Under the pieces are notes generated by a model. It was not told the origin of the DNA. It searched no databases and worked only from the letters and a program-made list of their open reading frames with translations. A stretch of DNA of 64,000 nt, taken from contig NZ_SZZH01000001.1 in NCBI RefSeq assembly GCF_005298075.1, positions 992,001 to 1,056,000 of the forward strand, written 5' to 3'. This document shows, piece by piece, positions 41,025 to 47,825 of this stretch. The translations under genes were made by a program, and so were the position numbers. How positions within the stretch are numbered: the first letter of the stretch is position 1; every line of letters starts with the position of its first letter. This DNA comes from Nakamurella flava. Lineage in GTDB: Bacteria; Actinomycetota; Actinomycetes; Mycobacteriales; Nakamurellaceae.

Positions 41025-42413
41025 TCCGCGGCGGGGGTCGGCCGCAGGACCCTGCCGGGTCACCACTGCGACCCCACCGAAGAACGGCCGCTGTTCGGGC
41101 CACTGCATCACCCGGTGGCCGGCGTCGATGAGACCCTGGACCACCTCGGGAGCCATTCCGGGCTCGGCGTGCACCAGGTCGTCGGTGATGGCCAACCGGG
41201 AGGCTGCGACCGCCTCGGCGGGGGCCCGGCCGTCGACCAGGATGCCGGTCAGCACCTGCAGCAGCGCCGGCCGGATGCGGCTGCCGCCCGCCGCGCCCCC
41301 GGCCAGGAGGAACGCCCCGTCGTCGTCCAGCACGATCGACGGCACCATCATCGACGGCATCCGCTCGCCGGGTCGCAGGTCGCCGCGGAGCAATTCCCCC
41401 TCGCCCAGCATCGAGTTCCCGTGCACGCCGGCCGACCAGATGCCCGAGCCCAGGCCGAGCGAGTGGGTGGCCGCGCAGGCGTTGCCGTCGGCGTCCACGG
41501 CGGCCAGGGTGGTCGTCTCGGCCCGACGGGCCGGGGCGCGCAGGGCGTCGACGAACAGCTGGGCCCGCTGCACCGGGTCGGCCGTGGCCAGGCCGACGTC
41601 ATAGGTGGCGGCGGTGTCGGCGAACCGGTCCAGATCGTTGCCGCGCACACAGAGGGTGGCACCGCCGAAACGGACCCGTTGCACCGGCAGGGTGCGGACC
41701 CGGTAGGCGGCCATGTCCTGCATGGACAGCGCCCCGCCGTCGGCCCGGACCGCCTCCACCAGGGCCTGACCCCGCGCACCGGTGACCAGCACGTCCGGAC
41801 CCTGCACGGCCAGATCGTCGAGCGTGTCCGCGAGGCCATCGTGATGCAGCAGCTCGCCCTCGCCGAGCATCCGCCGGCCTCCGGCGTCGTCGGGACGGGA
41901 GTAGACCGCGATCCCGGCGCCGAGCACCATGGCCGCGGCGATGTCGGGGAGCAGGCGTGCGTGGGCAGCGGTGAACGGCACGCCGTCGTGCGCGAGATCC
42001 CTTGCGGGGTTGACGATATCGGACCACGGCAGGCGTCCGGCCGTGGCGTGCAGGGCCTGGACGCCCTGCGGGGTGCCGGGAACGGCGACGCTCGGCCCAC
42101 CCACCGCGTACGGGACTTCGACCTCACCGAACGCGACCCGGATGGCCCGCGCCGGTCCGGGCACGGTGCCGTCCAGGCCGGGCACGGCGACGAAGAAGTC
42201 CAGGCACCGGACCTCCCCGGTGGCCGCGTCGTAGAGGGTGGCGAAACCGCCGCCGCCGAGCCCGGTGAAGATGGTCTCGGCGACACAACCGGCCAGGATC
42301 ATGGCGGCGACGGCGTCCGCTGCGCTGCCGCCCCGGGCGAGGATGTCGCGGCCGACGCTGGCGGTGGCCGGGTGGCCCGCGGCGACACAGGGGGACGGAG
42401 ACGGGGCCTTCAC
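40998..42413 (-). CDS. gamma-glutamyltransferase family protein
   Basis: 471 residues. 'GHPATASVGRDILARGGSAADAVAA' and 'IFTGLGGGGFATLYDAATG' at the N-terminus are GGT-family signatures. The nucleophilic Thr should be the one in 'CAATHSLGLGSGIWS' near 310, and 'LLAGGAAGGSRIRPALLQVL' near 405 is the conserved Gly-rich loop. It is shorter than usual GGT (about 550-600), has no signal peptide and has 'ATHSLGLGSG' in place of the usual 'TTHxSV', so it may use another gamma-glutamyl or amide substrate. The end of the gene is duplicated just downstream. Confidence 0.8.
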   Translation of the reverse strand: MKAPSPSPCVAAGHPATASVGRDILARGGSAADAVAAMILAGCVAETIFTGLGGGGFATLYDAATGEVRCLDFFVAVPGLDGTVPGPARAIRVAFGEVEVPYAVGGPSVAVPGTPQGVQALHATAGRLPWSDIVNPARDLAHDGVPFTAAHARLLPDIAAAMVLGAGIAVYSRPDDAGGRRMLGEGELLHHDGLADTLDDLAVQGPDVLVTGARGQALVEAVRADGGALSMQDMAAYRVRTLPVQRVRFGGATLCVRGNDLDRFADTAATYDVGLATADPVQRAQLFVDALRAPARRAETTTLAAVDADGNACAATHSLGLGSGIWSAGVHGNSMLGEGELLRGDLRPGERMPSMMVPSIVLDDDGAFLLAGGAAGGSRIRPALLQVLTGILVDGRAPAEAVAASRLAITDDLVHAEPGMAPEVVQGLIDAGHRVMQWPEQRPFFGGVAVVTRQGPAADPRRGGLALRLES

Positions 42414-42423
42414 CGGGGGGAGG

Positions 42424-43734
42424 TTACCGGGCCGGTCCGCCCAGCACGCCGCGCAGGTCCTGCGCCCAGGTGCCGGTCTCGGCGACCACGATCTCGCCCA
42501 GGCCGAGCCAGTCCGCGAGCGACCGCAGCACCCCGGCGGCCCGGACGGTCAGGTCCGGCCCCGTCGGCACCCCGGGCTCCCGCCACGCGGCCGGGACCAG
42601 CAGCCGCCCGGTGGCCCGATCGGCCTTCAGATCGAAACGCCCCACGATCCGGTCGCCGATCAACAACGGCAGGACGTAGTAGCCGTGCACGCGCTTGGCC
42701 GCCGGGGTGTAGATCTCGATGCGGTAGTGGAAGTCCAAGAGCCGCTCGTCGCGGGGCCGGAACCAGACCAGCGGGTCGAACGGCGAGACGAGGGCGGCGC
42801 CGTCGACCGCGCGGGGCAGCCGGGCGTCGCGGTGCCGATAGGCGGGCTCCCGCCAGCCGTCCACCGCGACCGGCTGGAGTTCGCCGGCCTCGACCAGTTC
42901 GGCCACCGCCCGCCGGGCCCCGGCGACCGGCAGCCGGAAATAGTCGGCCAGGTCGGTCGCGGTGGCGATGCCGAACGCGGTGGCCGCGTGGGCGACCAGT
43001 GCGCGGTGGGCGTCGGCCGGGTCGAGTGTCGGGGTGGCGATGATCTCCGGCGGGAGCACCCGCTCGGACAGGTCGTAGAGCCGCTCGAAGCCCCGCCGCC
43101 GGGCCACCGCGAAGACCCCGGTCCCGAACAGGAACTCGCAGGCCTGCTTGGTGGCCGACCACTCCCACCAGCCGGCCTGGCCCCGCCGCGGCTGGTGCGC
43201 CCGCTCCTGGAGTTCGGCCTCGATCTCCCCGGCCGACCGGGGACCGAGATCGCGCACGATGTCGACGATCTCCTCGATGACGCCCGGGTGCTGGGCGCGC
43301 AGGCGGCGCGCATGCCGTTCCCAGCGGGTGGCCAGCTGCTGCTGTTTCCACCGGAGCAGGGGCATCGTCTCCACCGGCACGAGCGACGCCTCGTGGGCCC
43401 ACGTCTCGACCAGGGCGCGGTGCCGCTCACCGCGGGATGTGGCCGGCCAGGCCACCCGGTCGAGCAGCGCGGTGTCGTACGACCCGAGCCGGCTGAACAC
43501 CGGCATCAGATGGGCCCGGGCGAGCACGTTGACCGAGTCGATCTGCAGCAGACCCAGCCGACGCACCAGCTTGACCAGGGCCGCTGCGGTCACCGACCCG
43601 CCGGTCGACGCCGGCGGGCGGTGCAGGCCCTGCGCGGCGATGGCGATGCGCCGAGCCTGGGCGATCGTCAACGACGGACCGGCCGGCGGCGGCACCGCGG
43701 ACTTCGGGGACGTCATGGGGATCGATGGTGTCAT
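42424..43734 (-). CDS. YcaQ/AlkX-type winged-helix DNA glycosylase
   Basis: 436 residues. 'LTIAQARRIAIAAQGL' begins the domain; 'RLGLLQIDSVNVLARAHLMP' (catalytic-site Q-x-D region near 63) and 'FSRLGSYD' follow. The middle is winged-helix ('GPRSAGEIEAELQE', 'WWEWSATKQACEFLF'). 'VSPFDPLVWFRPRDERLLDFHYRIEIY' (core: SPFDPLVWFRPRDERL) is the strongest signature. E. coli YcaQ unhooks interstrand DNA crosslinks; a similar DNA-repair role is likely. The N-terminal start at ATG 43734 may be a few residues too long (ATG 43716). Confidence 0.85.
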   Translation of the reverse strand: MTPSIPMTSPKSAVPPPAGPSLTIAQARRIAIAAQGLHRPPASTGGSVTAAALVKLVRRLGLLQIDSVNVLARAHLMPVFSRLGSYDTALLDRVAWPATSRGERHRALVETWAHEASLVPVETMPLLRWKQQQLATRWERHARRLRAQHPGVIEEIVDIVRDLGPRSAGEIEAELQERAHQPRRGQAGWWEWSATKQACEFLFGTGVFAVARRRGFERLYDLSERVLPPEIIATPTLDPADAHRALVAHAATAFGIATATDLADYFRLPVAGARRAVAELVEAGELQPVAVDGWREPAYRHRDARLPRAVDGAALVSPFDPLVWFRPRDERLLDFHYRIEIYTPAAKRVHGYYVLPLLIGDRIVGRFDLKADRATGRLLVPAAWREPGVPTGPDLTVRAAGVLRSLADWLGLGEIVVAETGTWAQDLRGVLGGPAR

Positions 43735-43776
43735 TCCACCCCGACAGTCAGCGGATTGACAACGCCGGGACGAAGA

Positions 43777-44274
43777 TCAGGACGTCGATGACGTCTCCTC
43801 GTCGTTGCGGTCTGCGAGGGGCGGCTCGTCGGGTGTGCCCAGTGACCGCACGACGGACCGCAGGGCATCGAGCATCCGGGTCTGGTCCCCGGCCGACAGC
43901 CCGCCCAGCATGCGGACCTCGACCGCCCGGACCGCTTCGCTCGCTTCGCGCAACGCCGCGTGCCCGCTCGCGGTCAGCTGCACCGGCAGCACCTTGCCGA
44001 CGGAGGGCTGGGCCGGGCGGGTCACCAGACCCTCCTTTTGAAGAGCCTGCAGCAGCACGTTCATCGACTGCCGCGTGACGAACGCCCCCCGCGCCAGAGC
44101 GCTGTTGGACAGGCCGGGCCGTTGGGCCAGCAACTCCAGGCAGGAGTAGCGGGTGACGGTCATGCCGAGCGGGCGCAGCACGTCTTCCATCGCGATCCGC
44201 AGCGCGGCCGAGGCCTGTTTGAGCAGATAGCCCACTGACACCTCGAGATCGATCACGCCGCCGTCTTGACTCAT
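43777..44274 (-). CDS. MarR-family transcriptional regulator
   Basis: 165 residues. The winged HTH spans 'MTVTRYSCLELLAQRPGLSN', 'SALARGAFVTRQSMNVLLQ' (recognition helix) and the wing 'VTRPAQPSVGKVLPVQLTASG', flanked by dimerisation helices. It is divergent from the VOC-protein gene. Two matching inverted repeats lie between the genes, and one covers its own start codon, so it probably represses both. No Cys or clear ligand pocket residue suggests the inducer. ATG 44274 is chosen because an earlier in-frame start would run through both operators. Confidence 0.88.
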   Translation of the reverse strand: MSQDGGVIDLEVSVGYLLKQASAALRIAMEDVLRPLGMTVTRYSCLELLAQRPGLSNSALARGAFVTRQSMNVLLQALQKEGLVTRPAQPSVGKVLPVQLTASGHAALREASEAVRAVEVRMLGGLSAGDQTRMLDALRSVVRSLGTPDEPPLADRNDEETSSTS

Positions 44275-44290
44275 GTCAGCATCCTGACAT
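44273..44290 (+). promoter_or_regulatory. MarR operator 1
   Basis: ATGTCAG-CATC-CTGACAT is a perfect inverted repeat with 7-bp arms. It overlaps the marR start codon (44272-44274), fitting autorepression. Confidence 0.75.
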
Positions 44291-44299
44291 AGCTTCTTC

Positions 44300-44317
44300 G
44301 TGTCAGATAACTGACAC
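44300..44317 (+). promoter_or_regulatory. MarR operator 2
   Basis: GTGTCAG-ATAA-CTGACAC is a perfect inverted repeat sharing TGTCAG-N4-CTGACA with operator 1. Its centre is 27 bp from that of operator 1, and it ends 21 bp before the VOC gene start. Confidence 0.78.
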
Positions 44318-44338
44318 ACACGAGCGAGGAGCCATCCC

Positions 44339-44707
44339 ATGACGGTCACCGGTCCCGACTTCATCTCCCTGCAGGTGCGCGATCTGGCGGCATCCCAGGC
44401 GTTCTACGAGCGCTACCTCGGCCTGACGCGCACCCCGGCCGGGCCGCCGCACGCCGTCGTCTTCGACACCCGGCCGGTGGCCTTCGCCGTGCGCGACCTC
44501 GCTCCGGGGACCGACCTGTCCGGCGTCGCCCAGCCCGGCGTCGGCATCGGCGTCTGGCTGCACGCCGAGCAGACGCAGTCCATCCACGACGCGCTGGCCG
44601 CCGACGGTCACCCCATCGTCACCGCCCCGTTCGACGGGCCCTTCGGCCGGACGTTCACCTTCGCCGACCCCGACGGCTACCAGATCACCCTGCACGACCG
44701 GGGCTGA
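44339..44707 (+). CDS. VOC-superfamily (glyoxalase/bleomycin-resistance fold) protein
   Basis: 122 residues with the paired beta-alpha-beta modules of the vicinal-oxygen-chelate fold: 'FISLQVRDLAASQAFYERYLGL' at the start (core: VRDLAASQAFYERYLGL) and 'GRTFTFADPDGYQITLHDR' at the end, with the usual late 'DPDGY-x-I-x-L' and a terminal acidic/His metal region. It may be a dioxygenase, lyase or antibiotic-binding protein. GAGGAG lies eight bases before ATG 44339. It is controlled, by inference, by the divergent MarR through two operators. Confidence 0.88.
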   Translation: MTVTGPDFISLQVRDLAASQAFYERYLGLTRTPAGPPHAVVFDTRPVAFAVRDLAPGTDLSGVAQPGVGIGVWLHAEQTQSIHDALAADGHPIVTAPFDGPFGRTFTFADPDGYQITLHDRG

Positions 44708-44825
44708 CCGCCATCCTCGGACGGGGGGCTGGGGCTGATGTGCCGTCGTCCCGTCCCCGCCGTCGGGGTCAAGTGTGCGAGGGTGCACCACGGCCGGTCG
44801 TGACCCGGCCGCGAGGGAGGTCCAG

Positions 44826-45797
44826 GTGGCGACGCCACTGGTGGTCAGTGCAGTCGTCCTGCGGGACGCGGCCGGACGGGTGTTGACCGTGCGCAAGACC
44901 GGGACCAGCCGGTTGATGTTGCCCGGCGGCAAGCTCGAACCGGGCGAAAGCCCGGCCGCGGCCGCCATCCGGGAGTCCCGGGAGGAGATCGGAGCCGAAC
45001 TCGACGAAGGACTGCTCCGCCCGCTCGGGGTCTTCGACGCCGCCGCGGCCAACGAACCCGGCCGGACCGTCACCGCGACCGTCTTCGAGCATCCGCTGGT
45101 CCCGATCGGAGCCCCGGCGGCGGAGATCGAGGAGGCCACCTGGGTCGAACTGGACGACCCGCGGCTGGCCCCGCTGCTGGCGGAGGCGATCTTCCCGGTG
45201 CTGCGCGGACGCGGCCCGTTCCGGCTGGCGATCTTCACCGGGTCGGCCGCCGGTGACTCCCCCGCCTTCGCCGACGCCGCCGCCAGACTGGCCCGGGCGC
45301 TGGGCGACGCCGATGTCGGCGTGGTCTACGGCGGCGGCCGGGTCGGCCTGATGGGGGTCGTCGCCGACACCACGCTCGCCGCGGGCGGCACGGTGGTCGG
45401 CGTCATCCCGCAGGGGCTGGTCGACCGGGAACTGGCCCACCGCGACCTCACCCGGCTGGAGGTGGTGCCCGACATGCACGCCCGCAAGCTGCGGATGGCT
45501 GAACTGGCCGATGGTTTCGTCGCGCTGCCCGGTGGTGCGGGCACCCTCGAGGAGCTGTTCGAGGTGTGGACGTGGCAGCAACTCGGCATCCACGGCAAGC
45601 CGGTCGCGCTGTACGACGTCGACGGGTACTGGCAGCCGCTGCTCCACGCCCTGGACACGATGACCGCCCGCGGGTTCCTCTCACAACGGTTCCGGGACGG
45701 GCTGATCGTCGTGGACAACCCGGCCGACCTCCTGGATGCCGTGCGGTCGTGGACGCCGCAACCGTCGAAATGGCAGGGCGATCCGGCGCGCGGTTGA
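44826..45797 (+). CDS. NUDIX hydrolase fused to LOG/TIGR00730-type phosphoribohydrolase
   Basis: 323 residues from GTG 44826, with GGGAGG upstream. Residues 1-130 are a NUDIX domain with an intact box (G-x5-E-x7-REUXEE-x-GU seen as 'GKLEPGESPAAAAIRESREE' plus IGA). Residues about 135-320 are a Rossmann-type LOG domain with 'VGVVYGGGRVGLMGVVAD' and the diagnostic 'ALPGGAGTLEELFEVWTW'. LOG proteins release bases from nucleoside 5'-monophosphates; NUDIX enzymes cut nucleoside diphosphate-X bonds. One polypeptide could therefore take a nucleotide diphosphate derivative to monophosphate and then to base plus ribose phosphate. No frameshift or stop separates the domains. Confidence 0.88.
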   Translation: MATPLVVSAVVLRDAAGRVLTVRKTGTSRLMLPGGKLEPGESPAAAAIRESREEIGAELDEGLLRPLGVFDAAAANEPGRTVTATVFEHPLVPIGAPAAEIEEATWVELDDPRLAPLLAEAIFPVLRGRGPFRLAIFTGSAAGDSPAFADAAARLARALGDADVGVVYGGGRVGLMGVVADTTLAAGGTVVGVIPQGLVDRELAHRDLTRLEVVPDMHARKLRMAELADGFVALPGGAGTLEELFEVWTWQQLGIHGKPVALYDVDGYWQPLLHALDTMTARGFLSQRFRDGLIVVDNPADLLDAVRSWTPQPSKWQGDPARG

Positions 45798-45968
45798 CCG
45801 GACCGGCGGGGTGGCTTCGATGTCCAGGCCTCGCGCGCCGCAGCATCCGCCGGGGTGATGCCGCAACATCCGGACGGCGAACCGTCTGGGCGGGTCGATA
45901 CCGGGCACTGTTCCTCCGTTCCGGCGGATGCACCGTGCCCCGCTCCCCATCCCAGTCAGGACCGTTCC

Positions 45969-47825
45969 TTGGAAGTGGTGCTCGCCGTCGTCGGTTTGGT
46001 GATCGGCGTGCTCGTCGTCACCGGTCTGGCGGACCGGTTCTCCCTGCCGGGGCCGATCCTGCTGCTGGTGACCGGCTTCGCGGTGTCGTTCGTCCCGGGG
46101 GTGCCGGGTTATGAGCTCACTCCCGACCTGGTGCTGTTCCTGCTGCTGCCGCCCCTGTTGTTCGCGGCGGCGCTGGAATCCTCGGCCGTGGCCATCCGCC
46201 AGCTGGTCCGGCCGATCGTGCAGCTCTCGGTCGGGCTGGTGCTGCTGACCGCATTCACCGTCGCCGTCGTGGTCACCGCGGTCGACCCCGGTGTCCCCTT
46301 CGCCGCCGCGCTCGCGCTGGGGGCGATCGTGGCCCCGCCGGACGCGGTCGCCGCGGTGGCCGTCGCCCGTCGGGTAGGGTTGCCGCGACGGCTGGTCACC
46401 GTGCTGGAGGGGGAATCGCTGTTCAACGACGCCACCTCACTGGTGACGTTGAAGGTGGCCATCGCCGCGATCGGCACGACGGCGGTCGGCTGGGGATCGG
46501 CCATCGGCGAATTCGCCTGGGCGGCGGTCGGCGGGGTGGCCCTGGGAGCGGGACTGGGCTGGCTGCTGTCGCTGATCCGTCGCCGGGTGCTGCACGCCGG
46601 GTTGGGTCCGGCCGGGACGTCGGCCCTGACGATCACGTCGTTGTCGCTGCTGTCCCCTTTCCTGGCCTATGCGCTCGGTGAGCTGGTGCACGCCTCGGGG
46701 ATCCTGGTCGTCGTGGTGTCCGGGCTGGTGCTCGGTTTCCGGTCCCCCAGCGAGGTCCCGGCGGCGGTTCGGCTCACCGAGAACGCGACCTGGGCCGCGC
46801 TGCGGTTCGTCCTCGAGGGCGCCGTCTTCGCGCTCATCGGTCTGCAACTGCGCGGCATCCTCGGCGCCCTGGGCGAGGGCGAGTCGTCCGACCAGTCGAC
46901 GTATCTGGTGATCGGGGCCGTGCTGCTCACCGTCATCGCGAGCCGGCCGATCTGGATCGCCCTGATCCACCTCGTCTCCCGACTCAGTTCCCGCCGCACC
47001 CCCATCACCTGGCCCGGGGTCGCCGCGGTGTCCTGGGCCGGGATGCGCGGGGTCGTCTCCCTCGCGGCCGCCCAGACCCTGCCGATGGACACCCCACACC
47101 GCGCCGTCCTGCTCGCGGCGACGGTCGCCGTGATCATCGGCACCCTGGTCCTGCAGGGCCTCAGCCTGCCGTGGGTGATCGGGCGGCTGGGGCTCTCGCG
47201 GGACTACAGCTCCGACGACGAACGGCAACGGGCCCAGGCGCACGCCCGGGCCAGCGCGGCCATGATGCAGCGCCTGGACGAGGTGTGCCGGGACGAGCAC
47301 CTGTCTCCGCACCAGATCGATGCGCTCCGCCAGTGGGCCGCGGCCCGCGATTGGCGGAGTGGGGACGGCAGCGATCAGGACGATATCGAACGGTCCCGCG
47401 AGTTCGGGCGGCGGGTCGGCGAGCACACCGACTGGCGTCGGGCGCTGCTGGCGGTGGAACGCGCCGAGATCGTCGCCATGCGCAACGAGGGCGAACTGTC
47501 CGAGCCCGTGCTGCAGACCATGCAGTACGACCTGGACCTGGAAGAGACGTTGCTGGAGCGGCGCACCGAGGCCATCGACGGACACCTGGCCGAGCTGCCG
47601 TCCGAGCAGGACCCGGACCCGGACGCCGGTGTCCGGTCGGCCACCACCGGACGGACGGGCGCTCCCGAACGGCCGGTGACGGCGGCCGCGGAGGGCCTGA
47701 CGGATTCCACGTCCGGATCGGTCCGCCAGAACCTTCCGGACGACGGCCCGTCCGACGCCGACCTGCAGGGCCGGACGCCGGACGAACCGTCGACCACGGT
47801 CAGGAGGTCATGGCCAGGTAGCTGA
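45969..47825 (+). CDS. Na+/H+ antiporter, CPA1 family
   Basis: About 618 residues. Twelve or so membrane spans cover residues 1-400. The ion-translocation motif is seen in 'GAIVAPPDAVAAVAVARRVG' near 120 and 'GESLFNDATSLVTLKVAI' (ND motif) near 148. 'AGMRGVVSLAAAQTLPM' is the usual late signature near 358. A cytoplasmic tail of about 200 residues is partly coiled ('MMQRLDEVCRDEHLSPHQID') and ends in a disordered stretch. The likely start is TTG 45969 (AGGA eight bases upstream), with GTG codons just after as alternatives. Its 3' end overlaps the convergent secreted-protein gene by 26 bp. Confidence 0.88.
   Translation: MEVVLAVVGLVIGVLVVTGLADRFSLPGPILLLVTGFAVSFVPGVPGYELTPDLVLFLLLPPLLFAAALESSAVAIRQLVRPIVQLSVGLVLLTAFTVAVVVTAVDPGVPFAAALALGAIVAPPDAVAAVAVARRVGLPRRLVTVLEGESLFNDATSLVTLKVAIAAIGTTAVGWGSAIGEFAWAAVGGVALGAGLGWLLSLIRRRVLHAGLGPAGTSALTITSLSLLSPFLAYALGELVHASGILVVVVSGLVLGFRSPSEVPAAVRLTENATWAALRFVLEGAVFALIGLQLRGILGALGEGESSDQSTYLVIGAVLLTVIASRPIWIALIHLVSRLSSRRTPITWPGVAAVSWAGMRGVVSLAAAQTLPMDTPHRAVLLAATVAVIIGTLVLQGLSLPWVIGRLGLSRDYSSDDERQRAQAHARASAAMMQRLDEVCRDEHLSPHQIDALRQWAAARDWRSGDGSDQDDIERSREFGRRVGEHTDWRRALLAVERAEIVAMRNEGELSEPVLQTMQYDLDLEETLLERRTEAIDGHLAELPSEQDPDPDAGVRSATTGRTGAPERPVTAAAEGLTDSTSGSVRQNLPDDGPSDADLQGRTPDEPSTTVRRSWPGS

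Noticed and set aside
44717-44760. Terminator after the VOC gene (GGACGGG...CCCGTCC)
   Set aside because: The arms are seven bases with a loop of about 28 bases in very GC-rich DNA; too weak to call.
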